Source of the DNA: Glandiceps talaboti
Lineage: Eukaryota; Hemichordata; Enteropneusta; Spengelidae
Direction: 5' to 3'
Assembly: GCF_964340395.1 (NCBI RefSeq)
Contig: NC_135558.1
Span: 15,700,000-15,763,999 of the forward strand
Length of the DNA: 64,000 bases
Shown piece by piece: positions 35,401 through 47,770 of the stretch. The position numbers were made by a program, and so were the translations under genes. The notes under the pieces were generated by a model. That model was not told where the DNA came from. It did no database searches and was given only the letters and a program-made list of their open reading frames with translations. The stretch's first letter is position 1, and each line of letters starts with the position of its first letter.

Positions 35401-36512
35401 TTCAGATCAAAGTGCCGCATTCATCCACAACATAAAAAATCATAGACCCTACACGACTGGCGTTTGTAAAAGTCAGTTTTAAACCATAATTACTACACCT
35501 CTTTCTCGGCAAGAACATGCAGTGCTGCAATCCAACGTGAGGACCTCTCACCAACTTTCAGATCACTTCACATTGGGAACGTTGGTGAGAGTTCTACTAA
35601 TATAATTCAGACTGAGGCAAAAAATATAGCCTTTCTGAGTTGAAATCCGAGGTTTAAATCCTGATATCTGAAAATTCCCAATCAACCCAGATTACATTGA
35701 ATAAAAAATAAGTCTAACAAACAATTTATGATTTTTCAGTCCCGAAACTTGCTATTATCCATACACTGTATACAAAGCTAAATACACGGTGATTGGTGTA
35801 TCGCACTCCTTGACTGAGTGGGTCGGAAAAAAAATAGGTAGACTCACTTGTCATAAATCGATTTATAAATCCACAAAGGCACTGTGACAACTAAAGCAGT
35901 CCCTTTACAGACCATTTTTCTTTAGAAATAAATAGGCTAAAACAATACTGAATGACAGGCAGTCCAAGGTATGCGAAACCATAAGCGAGCGCGTACTCAC
36001 GATGCTAGATTAACACACTATTTTACCTGCGCATTGAAGACGCACAGTAAAAAGACCAGTTTTCAACATTAATGCAGGAAATACAAAGCTAACAATTCAA
36101 AATTGTATAAAATGTAAGAAAACAAAAAACAGGCGACAGTCAGAGCATGCATGAACTTCGATTTACAATACCATTATTAAGTTCTTGCATTTTGGGGCTA
36201 ATGAAGTCATAGAGACTAGAGTGGGCGAGTTTCATCACAGTTAGTATAATCAATGGCACCGTGATAATTCTGACTTTCACTTGAAACTGGACCAGAACAG
36301 TCTAGGTCGGACGAGTCGTCATCATCAATTCAAAGGCGACGTAACCAAATATACACCGTGAATTCATCTTAGATCGCACCGAGTTGAACAATCATGTCTG
36401 TCATTGTAGAATGTAGACCTTTACGCTGTTTGACCGACTATTGAAGTATAACCCACATAGGTGATATTTCATTGACCTACATGGAAATGCTTGTAAATAC
36501 TTTTTGCAAGTA

Positions 36513-36558
36513 GTAGTAGCTCAGACCACTCTAGTATTTTAGTGGTCTGAGGTAGTAG
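36513..36558. mobile_element. Ultrashort palindromic insertion (CTCAGACC type)
   Basis: A 32-bp palindrome (36520-36551) has arms CTCAGACCACT/AGTGGTCTGAG around about 10 bases. It is bordered by GTAGTAG on both sides. Confidence 0.7.
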
Positions 36559-38596
36559 TAAGAGTTTTTGCTAACGTTTACATGCTAGCGTAGTTGTACA
36601 TGTACGTATACATGTCAGTTCGTATGTACATGTACATTAAATGTAGCTCTCATCATATCATACACTGTACATGTGTGTAACCCTTTTCTTTTGCACCCTC
36701 CCCCTCCGCCTTCATGTGGTCAAACACAGACAACTAACTAACTAAATAGTGTTACTGTTAGTTTTCTGTGGGTCAAACAATTAGTGTACACGCCTTGAAT
36801 CACATGCAGGCGAGATAGATTTGAATATTCATTTGTTTACTGCCCGGTTATGGGGGTGAACTCATGAATATATTCTGAACTAAATGCAAATGTATTCAAA
36901 TCACTTCCGACTCGCAATCTGAACTATTTTTCAGATCGAGTATAATCCGATTAGACAGGCGCTAATGGGAAAGTACAGAAACGTCCACCTCATCAGCATA
37001 AAAGTACAGAATTGAACTCAATCTGAACTATAGTACGGAAAATGTCGTAAACTGTACTATTTTTTCTACTAGTGTACAGAGCGGCCCTGGTGCGGACTAT
37101 TTCTGCCACCTATTAATGCCTGAAAGTCAAGTGGCATATGCTGAGGTTGTGTACAACCAGCAACCCATAACATTTTAGCAATCTACAGTTCTACCTCAGT
37201 ATGGCTATTAGCCATGCTAGGCAGTTACTATAATGATTAATATAATGGTTGTCTTGGTAAAAGTTGTCGACCCCCCCCCAAAAAAAAAAAAAGAAAAGAA
37301 AAAAAGAAAAAAAAAGATCAACAAAACATTCTATGATATTGAAAGCGCTCCTGGCATGTAATTCCATAGAACAGTTTCCTGTAGGGAATGGCAGCGATTT
37401 CATTCAAACTCAAAGACAGATGTTGCTAACCAACGTGAACAGCCATAAAAAATTGTATGTGAATGAGTATGACTCTGAGATCCCGCTAACGGTTTCATTG
37501 TTGTCGGTCTAACCAGAGACACTGGAGAACTTCACTGTCTATGATCTAATCGTATTGCTCAGTGTGAAAACCGTGCAAAGCGTTATTATTTTGGCGTTGT
37601 ATTTTCGCACATTTTTGGTTCACAAGGGTCCAATAATTTAAGCTTGAGTTAGGAAATAGGCCTATTAAAAAAATTGTGTTGTTCCGATTAGGCAAAATAA
37701 ATAAATAGGTGGGGTAGGTAGATTTATTTTTATTCATGTGCGAGTGTCTAATTCTGGTTTTCCATTTTTTCCAAATGATCTCTGTGTTATTGGCTTCTTT
37801 CCATTAGATGTACAACCATTACAGATTGGAGGAACAGTTTTATATTGTCTTTTTAAGTTGATGTCAGTTTCTGCATCCACTATGTCTCGTGAGACTTCAC
37901 AATTGTTGCGATTTTGTTAGTTTTTCAAGAACACGTAAAAAAAAGTTAAGGGTCGGCAGTGAAAAACTAGGTGGGTCGGGTAACAGAAACCAAACAGTTA
38001 TTTTTTAGGCCTAAGGCATAACGTAGCATATAAATCTACCCAACCTGCGCGAGCAAGATCTGCATCGGTCAATGTAATATTTACATGGTCTATTACAATT
38101 TGGTAAAGTGTACCATTGTATATGCTTGTGCGAGACGTAAAAAACATCATGCCGTCTAATTGTACGAAACGATTTAGTCACTATGGTTTTGAAGTCAGTG
38201 AGATAATGTTTGTGAAGTACCCGGTATCGTGATGTTATCGCTTGTATAGAAAAACCATCACTGAGGCAAAATCTCACTTTTATCATCATTCATTTTTTAA
38301 AGTCTTCAATCATGCCAATTAAAAATATGGATACTGCAGTCATTTATGTGACTTTTTTTCCAAAAATGTTTATCGTGCATCTCGATTATATTTTTTTTCG
38401 TCTTCGTAACATCTTTTTTTTTTAATTGTGCCAAAAGTAGTAGCTACCACATATAGAACAGTGGAAAAATACAGAATGAGACTCAGAAATGTAAAATCAT
38501 TTACTTCAATGTCCAAAATGCGGACATCAGAAAATGATGCATGCACGTTGTGATGGACTCGTGATTAGCTCTAGTCCAGATGCCAATTGGTATCTA

Positions 38597-38646
38597 ACTA
38601 AACCATAGACAATAGAGAGGGTCCTCTCTATTTTCTATGACTAAAC
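38597..38646. mobile_element. Ultrashort insertion, duplicated copy of 32433-32482
   Basis: Carried along by the 6.17-kb duplication, not an independent insertion. Confidence 0.8.
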
Positions 38647-41600
38647 CAAGTTTAGTGAGTGGAGGTGTAAATGGTAACGATACTGTTTAGGAACACGGTG
38701 ATAGGAACTAGACGAGATTAGCACTGACAACACACGCTCCGCGAACTCCAGCAAAGAGGCCTGGTGGGGTATATAGAGACTTGTCAGAGTTGTCGGAGCT
38801 ACTGTTCATGTACATATAAGTTCCACGTATTCTCAATTTATTTCGTGCTGGATAGAAAACAGTCAGTATAGTCCTTGTGTTCTCCAGTGTATAGCCGATG
38901 GATTGGATAGTGAGAGTCATGATATGTGTGATACATTGTAGTTTATACACCAGAACTGAATTTTAGACTGATCCCGTCGGCATCTTCAGAGAAAGCATCA
39001 ATCGGGTACCACAATAAACTGAAAACGTAACGACTATAAGCATAACTATAAGTTTTAATTTACATGGAACTACGGTCATATTTGATAAGCTTATCCCCCA
39101 CTTCCACATATGGTCTCATACCCCTTGGTCAGCGAAAAGCCAATCATGTTCATGTCCGGACATACGAGTTATAAATGGGGCGGTCATATGGGTTAAGTTA
39201 GGGTGGAATATAATATATGGAAAAAGTCTGATTGATACTGGCTGTGATGGGTAGTAGAGCATTTTTTAATTGTCAAAAACAGGGTTGGGGGCCGAATGAT
39301 ATGATTCAAAACGTCATGACTTTCTGGTATATCTTTGTTGTCATGGTGTGTTTCCAGTTGAGGATGGCTGTCTTTGACTGGCTACAACAGTAAGTGACTG
39401 ATTTTGAAAGCAAAGAAAGTGGAAGAACATTGGTGTTAGTTAAAAAACTATTGTTATTAAAGATATACAAGTAAACGCAGCAAAACAATTGAGAGTCGGT
39501 ACGGAAAGGAACAGATGACCACAGGAAGGTGTTCAGCTGTTCTTCATTGTTCTTTGCAATTTGACGACCGGGCGATCACATACTAGTAGTTGTCAGTGTT
39601 TTCGCTAAAGCAAAATACACGGAGATGGTTCAAAATCACTTGACTATCATTTCACTCTTATTTAAATCTACAAATATCTCATTAATATTTTCTCCCAGCT
39701 TACTTCAAACTATATGACATTTTCCATGAAAAAAAGGTGCGTATCTGGAGCAAAGAAGTGTTTCAGATATCAGAGTGTTCACGTTTGCGTGACCAAGACA
39801 TAGACATAGGCTGGCAAGCGACGCCATGAATTGTGATCGAATCCCAGGGTCGGATCGGTTGTAGATCAGTGTTCATGATAATTCATTTGCGTGTTCAATT
39901 ACTAAGTCATCGATGTAGGGTTATAAATTCAGTGACTACACCATCAACAAAGTTACTTCTTACTATAAATCATGTTGAAAAAGACCCTAGGAAAATGTCT
40001 AAGCAACAATGACGGGTGTTACTTTTTTGCAGTGTTTATCCAAATAGTAATCGTCGAATAACGTGACCCTGGCTGAAAACTGCGACAGTGAGTGTACCAT
40101 AAATTCCCAAAACAGACTGACCAGAACAGACATATTGACACAAAAAAGTGTGCAAGTTTACATCTTGTGACAGGTTTGGTTGGGGTCACCTCCATCGGCT
40201 AATGGTCGAAATCGTCATTGTAAAATATTTTTAATTACCCTCAACTACAAATCAGCGTATCGTTGACGATCATTTCAATCGTAAGTGTTTAGAACTGATT
40301 CAGAAGTAAAACGTAGAATTATTAATGACAATGGTATGCAAAGTTTTGTTGTTTAACAATCATCAGCGATTTGGCATGTTTGCACAAACCACAGATACTT
40401 GTTAGTGCATACACTTTTGATACTTCTATTCTATAAGGTAAAGGCTAAATTTAAAAAGACATGATCCCAGTATTAACTTTTTTGTTGCGGCTATATTTCC
40501 TAAGTGAGGTGTGCCAAAGAAAGTTTTCCCATGATACTTTGCGCCAGTGCGACTTTTTGACATTGTACGTTCGATGTTCCCAATGAGTAAATGGAATTTT
40601 ATCGAGAAGTCTATTCATATTTGTTTATGACAGCAAGATATTTTCAATTTTCTGTTTTTGGTCATTTTTGGGGTCAAAAACTGTCATTTGTTTTGTAAAT
40701 AAAAGAATTCAAAGTAAAAATGAATGACAGCCGCAAAACTAATCGATTGAATGGGCTGACATTTGGTGTGCAGGTATGTTAGAGTATCTGGATGAAGAAT
40801 TCTTCAAGAAAATTTGAAGATGACATTGATATGCAAATACGTCTAAAACGTGCTGTGTAGTATCATATTATAGCCATGTTATTTTACAATACTCGTGAGA
40901 AAGTAGAATTTATTGGTGAAGTAAAGTTGCTCATACACCTAAGAAAATTTGACTACACTTGAATACATAATGAGCAAATGAAATGATCACAACAATCACA
41001 TATCTTTGTAATGTTATGACTATACAAGATCTAATACAGGGACGAATGGGGTACTTATCAAATAATGCCCTCCGGAACTCAGAAATAAATGTAGATGCGC
41101 TGTACCATGCAGTTACGATCAGCGGTTTTGAACTATGGAGGTAGGAAGGAAGGAGGTAGGAAGGATTATAGTCCTACCACCATTTCTGAACAAAATCGTT
41201 GTCCTTGAATTGGAATGGTATGCTTTTAATACAAAAGTTGCACAAACATATGTTCTTGCTTTCAAAAGTTTTAGAATTAACACCATGATTTCACCGTCGC
41301 CCATACTGAGGTTTTCCTGCATCTATTGCTATGGATTTTGTTGGTGGGACTTTGCTGTACTGTATGAACACTTGTTCAGACTCAGGCCACTAAAACACAA
41401 TTGCAAAAAAAAAACGTAAAGACACGAAGTATCGTTTTGCACAACGTTCGGCTTGAAGCAGGTTTGAAGGGTAACCATGCACGACAGAGAAGATGGGTTT
41501 AGAGCCCCATTCACACCTAAAACAAAAAGCGATTCTAGTCTGTTCCTATTATAGTGGTCTGAGGTTCAGATCAAAGTGCCGCATTCATCCACAACATAAA

Positions 41601-42676
41601 AAATCATAGACCCTACACGACTGGCGTTTGTAAAAGTCAGTTTTAAACCATAATTACTACACCTCTTTCTCGGCAAGAACATGCAGTGCTGCAATCCAAC
41701 GTGAGGACCTCTCACCAACTTTCAGATCACTTCACATTGGGAACGTTGGTGAGAGTTCTACTAATATAATTCAGACTGAGGCAAAAAATATAGCCTTTCT
41801 GAGTTGAAATCCGAGGTTTAAATCCTGATATCTGAAAATTCCCAATCAACCCAGATTACATTGAATAAAAAATAAGTCTAACAAACAATTTATGATTTTT
41901 CAGTCCCGAAACTTGCTATTATCCATACACTGTATACAAAGCTAAATACACGGTGATTGGTGTATCGCACTCCTTGACTGAGTGGGTCGGAAAAAAAATA
42001 GGTAGACTCACTTGTCATAAATCGATTTATAAATCCACAAAGGCACTGTGACAACTAAAGCAGTCCCTTTACAGACCATTTTTCTTTAGAAATAAATAGG
42101 CTAAAACAATACTGAATGACAGGCAGTCCAAGGTATGCGAAACCATAAGCGAGCGCGTACTCACGATGCTAGATTAACACACTATTTTACCTGCGCATTG
42201 AAGACGCACAGTAAAAAGACCAGTTTTCAACATTAATGCAGGAAATACAAAGCTAACAATTCAAAATTGTATAAAATGTAAGAAAACAAAAAACAGGCGA
42301 CAGTCAGAGCATGCATGAACTTCGATTTACAATACCATTATTAAGTTCTTGCATTTTGGGGCTAATGAAGTCATAGAGACTAGAGTGGGCGAGTTTCATC
42401 ACAGTTAGTATAATCAATGGCACCGTGATAATTCTGACTTTCACTTGAAACTGGACCAGAACAGTCTAGGTCGGACGAGTCGTCATCATCAATTCAAAGG
42501 CGACGTAACCAAATATACACCGTGAATTCATCTTAGATCGCACCGAGTTGAACAATCATGTCTGTCATTGTAGAATGTAGACCTTTACGCTGTTTGACCG
42601 ACTATTGAAGTATAACCCACATAGGTGATATTTCATTGACCTACATGGAAATGCTTGTAAATACTTTTTGCAAGTA

Positions 42677-42722
42677 GTAGTAGCTCAGACCACTCTAGTA
42701 TTTTAGTGGTCTGAGGTAGTAG
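42677..42722. mobile_element. Ultrashort insertion, duplicated copy of 36513-36558
   Basis: Carried along by the 6.17-kb duplication, not an independent insertion. Confidence 0.7.
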
Positions 42723-43235
42723 TAAGAGTTTTTGCTAACGTTTACATGCTAGCGTAGTTGTACATGTACGTATACATGTCAGTTCGTATGTACATGTACA
42801 TTAAATGTAGCTCTCATCATATCATACACTGTACATGTGTGTAACCCTTTTCTTTTGCACCCTCCCCCTCCGCCTTCATGTGGTCAAACACAGACAACTA
42901 ACTAACTAAATAGTGTTACTGTTAGTTTTCTGTGGGTCAAACAATTAGTGTACACGCCTTGAATCACATGCAGGCGAGATAGATTTGAATATTCATTTGT
43001 TTACTGCCCGGTTATGGGGGTGAACTCATGAATATATTCTGAACTAAATGCAAATGTATTCAAATCACTTCCGACTCGCAATCTGAACTATTTTTCAGAT
43101 CGAGTATAATCCGATTAGACAGGCGCTAATGGGAAAGTACAGAAACGTCCACCTCATCAGCATAAAAGTACAGAATTGAACTCAATCTGAACTATAGTAC
43201 GGAAAATGTCGTAAACTGTACTATTTTTTCTACTA

Positions 43236-43238
<3 letters not shown>

Positions 43239-43302
<64 letters not shown>
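43239..43302. repeat. (TA)n microsatellite at duplication border
   Basis: About 32 TA units beginning at the last bases of the second 6.17-kb copy. The first copy ends with GTGTA but no TA tract. Confidence 0.95.
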
Positions 43303-43305
<3 letters not shown>

Positions 43306-43479
43306 GATAACATTTTGGAACTTTAATAAAAACAAATGGTTAAAAGTTTCCATCTGACTTAAATTATAAGACTTGAAGTTTTGAAATGAAAATACCACTA
43401 ACATGTAAATTGCGTAGAATGTTAACCACTACTAAACTATGAATGGTAATATTGAGTACATTGTATGAACCAATGCTGG

Positions 43480-43790
43480 CATACTATACAACATTGTGCA
43501 AATGACTCATTAAAAGTACAAGCTGTCAACAAATTTCATAGAAATGTGCTTTGTTAAGGTTGATGTACATATCAAATTATATGAAATTTGACGCCTACGT
43601 TCATACGACATAGCCTAATTACCGAAAATCAAATTATGCAAAGTACTCATTGAAAGTAAACGCTATGCCAACCTTCATAGGAATGTATGATTTGTTATGG
43701 TTGATGTATGTACCAAATTATACGGAGTTTGACGAGTGCATTCTTAAGATATAACTTAATTACTAATTTTCAATAAGAATGGAAATATGA
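43480..43790 (-). repeat. Family D satellite-like monomers, inverted
   Basis: Two diverged monomers with ACCAAATTATA..GAGTTTGA, TTCTTAAGATATAAC and TTAATTAC are the reverse complement of landmarks in the receptor introns (AATTTCATATAATTTGG, GGCAATATCTTAAGAAT). Monomer length is about 150 bp. Confidence 0.6.
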
Positions 43791-45060
43791 GGTACATTTC
43801 TCGAAATTACTTTCGGTCTGACGTCAGAAAAGCTACGCCGACTTTTGCCGTCGATAACGCTACGCAGCTGTCAATCAACATTGAGTACACACAAACCAAC
43901 TAATCCTAACGTTGCTTACATTTATCTCCTAAATAAACACGATAGCTGAAAACACGATAGTGTGCTATATACATGTACATGTACACGATTACAAAAAATA
44001 AATTTGTCATTGGCGTCAATTATAGCCGTCATTTCACATCCATTTCTATACACAACCACCCTTGGTGTACGCGATCCCTGCTATGAAGTGTTGATATAGA
44101 TACTTAGAACTTCTGTCAGTGTCACGTCTGTATTATCCTCTGTTCGTACGATCGTGGCGTGGCTATCATAAAATTTCAATGATATTCCCCATGGCCAATA
44201 AAGTAGGAAATGTGCAATATGTCGAAAGAAGAAGAGTTGCCCTACGATTATCCATTTATGAGCATTGTTCTATAATTTACAACACAGTATTTGTACAATA
44301 CAAAGTACCTCGAAGTATATAAACTACGAGTTTATATTGTCTCGATTTTGTATCGTACAGTAATTGTTAGTATCGCATTTCTTTTGAAAATGTTTCAATT
44401 CTGAATACAACAACGGGATTCGTATTGTTTGAATATGTAACTATCCGGCCGACCCCAAGTTTCACCTCCCCCCCCCCCCGACATCAACAAGAAAACATCA
44501 AGGAGAAAAAGACACAACACACCGTCATATCATATAGTGCTCATCGTGATAACGATTACGTACATTGACTCCTCAATCGGAATCTGAAATAATGGTGTGC
44601 AATAGCTTTAGGTATATAGACTCTGTACTCTGAGGAGGCACTAGTTGAAGACGTGTCGGATCGGAGCACGATCTCCGTGCCGTGGTAAATATGGAGGCAC
44701 CTTTCGTGAGGTTTAAATATTTCTGTTTTTGTTTCAGGTAGAACGTCTACCATTTGCATATTTGAATAGTATCTACGCCTCTTTATCACACGTTTTATAC
44801 ACGAATTTTATTACTTTATAATATGCTAGCTGCAGTGGAGGGAAGGTAAAAAAGGGTGTCCAACATCTTATGCCTGAGTGGCGTGTCGGTCGGAGTTGGT
44901 ACAATAAGTCGACTTCCGTAGCACTCTCTCACTACCGCTGTAACAGGTGCTAAACAAGACATTGCAATGATTCGATAGAACGTCATTTTCCTCTTTGGAC
45001 TGTAATCTTAGTTACGGAGTTCAGAATATAACCCATTTGCGTTACATGTTCATGGTGTTG
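43791..45060. other. Non-coding stretch, one weak reading frame
   Basis: A minus-strand frame at 44789-44556 (77 codons, containing PETKTEIFKPHERCLHIYHG) looks protein-like, and a T-rich CAG acceptor lies near its end, but no domain or neighbouring exon supports it. A C13-14 run is at about 44467-44480. Confidence 0.3.
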
Positions 45061-45105
45061 GTGAGAGCATGGAAGTATATCGCACTTATACTTCCATGGT
45101 GAGAG
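45061..45105. mobile_element. Ultrashort palindromic insertion (CATRGA type)
   Basis: A 31-bp palindrome (45068-45098) has arms CATGGAAGTATA/TATACTTCCATG around 7 bases. It is bordered by GTGAGAG on both sides (45061-45067 and 45099-45105). Confidence 0.8.
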
Positions 45106-45699
45106 TCAAAACCATTCCATTGAAAGTGTCACTAAAACTAGACGTTGCATGCCGTCCACAGCGCCCCTTTCAGACCACTGACGCTAATCTAGTTGCCTCC
45201 ACAACCGGTAACCTAGCTATGGCCACGAACACTCCCGATCTTGTGCAGTGAAAAATTTGAAAATAATGATACTGCTTCACCTTGTCTTTGGTATATTTTG
45301 ACAGTAAAACTTGTATATGTTAGGCATTCGATTTATAATTACTGATGGTAGATAAGGAGATATTTGTGGGGCGGAGTACGTAGCCACTAATGCGAGAACC
45401 TGGGATTGAAAGCCGTGCCTTTAATATTTTTTCACATTTGATAAATTGAATGTGGGGAAAAGCCTAAAGCTCAGAAAAGAATTTTGTAAAGGAGGAAGCA
45501 TTTTATTTCTTGTGGGGTGGACTGGGGATGTTTGGCCAAAAAATTGTTGCTGACCCAAAAATAAATTTGTGCAATGATAGAACATGATTTGCCACGTAAA
45601 TGTTGAAAGTGGAAACGAAGACTTCGAAAAGGCAAACGTTGGCGAGAGTTGCTATAAAAAAATCACAAATACTTATTTTCACTATTATAAGGCGTAAAA

Positions 45700-45888
45700 A
45701 ATGTGTGGGGTTAGTAGATTTTTTATTTTACTTTATTAAAATATTTTGTTTTCATATGTGGGTGTCTAGTTCAGGTTTTCCATTGTTTTCCATGTGGTCT
45801 CTGTACATGTGTTGTTTATTTCTTCCTATCAGATGTACAGCCATAACAGATTGGAATAGTTTTATATTGTCTTTTTAAGTTGATGTAA
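45700..45888 (+). repeat. Family E repeat, left part of a split copy
   Basis: Runs through GTGTCTAGTTCAGGTTTTCC to TTTTTAAGTTGATGTAA, then is broken by the TIR element. The right part resumes at 47637 with TAAGTTTCCGCGTCCACT. Confidence 0.75.
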
Positions 45889-46139
45889 GGGGCAACATTA
45901 AAAGTTCAATATAATATATCTAACTTAATTGCTTAAGTTAGGTCCCAGACCCACCCCCCACCCCCATCTAACTTAACTGACCTAAAATTGAAAATCGTTT
46001 CAGACTCATACTGTATACTTCCACTTTCAAACAACGTACCAATATAATACTGAATTATAAATAAAATAGAAAACCATTTTAACTCAGAAAAATACTTTTA
46101 TTGAAAACCAACAGAACACAACAACACTGAATTTACACG

Positions 46140-46596
46140 TCAAGTCACATTGATTACTAATACTGGTATGTCTGGTTTCACTTTCTTTTTTGAAATGGGA
46201 GACATTTCGTGACTGGGTGTAGACTCATCAGCAACACTTTGATCGGATGATTTTTGTTTAACTGAAAAATACGGGGCCGGACCGCCTTTGTTAACTAGTT
46301 CGACTAAATTGATTGTACAGATAGATTTGATTCATACAACTTGACAAGATGTTTTGCAAACAGCAGGATACCACTTCCCATTCCAAAGATTAGATCGGAT
46401 GAAGTAACCATTTTCACTGGAGTAAAGAACTATATGTAGTAACATTGCAATTCAAACTGTAAAACATTTAACTGTCTCTGCAAAACATAGTTTCAACTAG
46501 AAATTGTATTTACCAGCTCTCATGCTTTTTAGCCTTCAAGTTGTTTCTGTCGAGTCGTATATATTCGCACGTTTCCGTTGATTTTGACTGTGACAT
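46140..46596 (-). CDS. Tentative three-exon frame inside the TIR element, unidentified
   Basis: Minus strand. Exon 46596-46514 starts MSQSKSTETCEYIRLDRNNL and ends at a good donor (CTG|GTAAAT, phase 2). Exon 46416-about 46341 joins in phase after CTCCAG and reads ENGYFIRSNLWNGKWYPAVC. Exon 46261-46140 follows TTTTTCAG with KQKSSDQSVADESTPSHEMS and SPISKKKVKPD before a TGA. The last junction does not fit in phase with any clean GT donor, so the model is incomplete. No domain recognised. It could be element-encoded or a captured host fragment. Confidence 0.25.
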
Positions 46597-47155
46597 CGCA
46601 CCACGACAGTGATGAACACGTTGACGCGGCGGCCACGGCTTTCACATGCATGTTCCAACTATCATCTACAAACATCTATAAATCTGTTTGAAATTGCTAA
46701 ACTATTGCTGAATAATTATTTCAGGCGATCGAACTTTTGATTTTCACGAAGGATTGAATCAACATCAGTCGAACGATCAACTTGTTGCGAGTGTAGAAAT
46801 AAACATTCGCAATACCACGCTATCTACGACAATTTAGTCCAAGTTGAGAGGTCACATCAAACATGACATCTCATCGGTAATTTCCGGATTTACATTCGTA
46901 TTAGTTTCACGTTATAACTTATGGCCTAACTTAGAACCTTCGCGTAGGTGGATTTTGGCAACGTCCTCTCCACATAGTCTATTGAAATCAATTATCGTGA
47001 AGGTCCTTTAAAATTTATCACTACGATTGAACGATCGGCTCTGATCACGTACCCACTGTGACTTCGTTAACTTTCAAACATATTTTTTAACGTATTTCAA
47101 AATAGATTGTTTCGACTCGACCTCCTGGGACATGAACTCGGCTAATGACCGTCGG

Positions 47156-47518
47156 TCATTTTTGTATTTGGCATGCCACAACTTCGTCGCTTTCCAGTAC
47201 ACCGGCCCGGGATTTGCCCTGTTGTTTTTTGATATTTAACTCCCAAATCTTGTTCGTTAGTTTCTGAAAGTCTTTCGAAGGGCATTTATAAATTGTGTGA
47301 GGAGAACATATATGGACCAGAAAATTGTACGAACCCTTCGTGTCTCGACGACGCCAACTGATGAAATGTGCGTACGCACACTCTGGATACCCACCTCGTT
47401 CCCAAATACCTATTTTGCAGCAAATTTGAAAGCTGAACCGCGTACCGCTGATAAATCGGACCGACTGTACGCAGTGTTTTAGGTAAAAGCAGCCTTGAAA
47501 TCGTACTAAATTTGCCAA
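47156..47518 (-). CDS. Unidentified 120-codon frame inside the TIR element
   Basis: Contains ECAYAHFISWRRRDTKGSYN, FLVHICSPHTIYKCPSKDFQ and LNIKKQQGKSRAGVLESDEV before its stop. Cys/His-rich with basic patches, so nucleic-acid binding is conceivable but not shown. It lies upstream, on the same strand, of the tentative exons at 46596-46140. I do not recognise a transposase. Confidence 0.3.
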   Translation of the reverse strand: MANLVRFQGCFYLKHCVQSVRFISGTRFSFQICCKIGIWERGGYPECAYAHFISWRRRDTKGSYNFLVHICSPHTIYKCPSKDFQKLTNKIWELNIKKQQGKSRAGVLESDEVVACQIQK

Positions 47519-47636
47519 GTATGGCGTTAAATCGTTTTTGAAGGTTGAGAAATTATTTTGGCCAAACCCCCCCCCCCCACCCCCAAACTAAAGCAATTAA
47601 GTTTTTTTGTAAACATCGATCTTTTGACGTCGCCCA

Positions 47637-47770
47637 TAAGTTTCCGCGTCCACTGCGATTTTATTTATTATACTTCTCGAATACGTGAAAATATGTTAAT
47701 ATGTTTAGGGTTGGCGTGAAAAACTAGGTGGGGTCGGGTAACCGTAACCAAACAATTTTTTTTTATTTGG
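47637..47770 (+). repeat. Family E repeat, right part of the split copy
   Basis: Continues family E through TTTAGGGTTGGCGTGAAAAA, CTAGGTGGGGTCGGGTAAC and a T-run, as at 31785-31850. Confidence 0.75.

Larger units (their letters stand above)
30907..37076 (+). repeat. 6.17-kb tandem duplication, copy 1
   Basis: Copy 1 runs from TACAGAGCGGCCCTGG to TTTTCTACTAGTGTA, and copy 2 follows immediately. The offset between copies is 6168 bp before the C/A homopolymer near 31113 and 6164 after it. The homopolymer is C12-A14 here and C9-A13 in copy 2; no other difference was noticed. Short frames such as 31382-31573 (minus), 32544-32786 (minus) and 34971-35255 (plus) occur identically in both copies but match nothing I recognise. 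No confirmed gene lies inside. Confidence 0.95.
37075..43240 (+). repeat. 6.17-kb tandem duplication, copy 2
   Basis: Second copy of 30907-37076, ending exactly where a (TA)n microsatellite begins. The near-identity over 6 kb means either a very recent duplication or a haplotype/assembly duplication. Confidence 0.95.
45889..47636. mobile_element. 1.75-kb TIR DNA element with TAA target duplication, PIF/Harbinger-like
   Basis: The first 54 bases and the reverse complement of the last 54 agree at about 37 positions without gaps. Starts are GGGGCAACATTAAAAG and TGGGCGACGTCAAAAG, and both share AACTTAATTGCTT further in. TAA lies outside both ends (45886-45888 and 47637-47639). Removing the element and one TAA restores a continuous family E sequence. 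TWA duplication with GGG ends fits PIF/Harbinger elements; no transposase was recognised. Minus-strand frames with splice-like borders lie inside. Confidence 0.7.
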
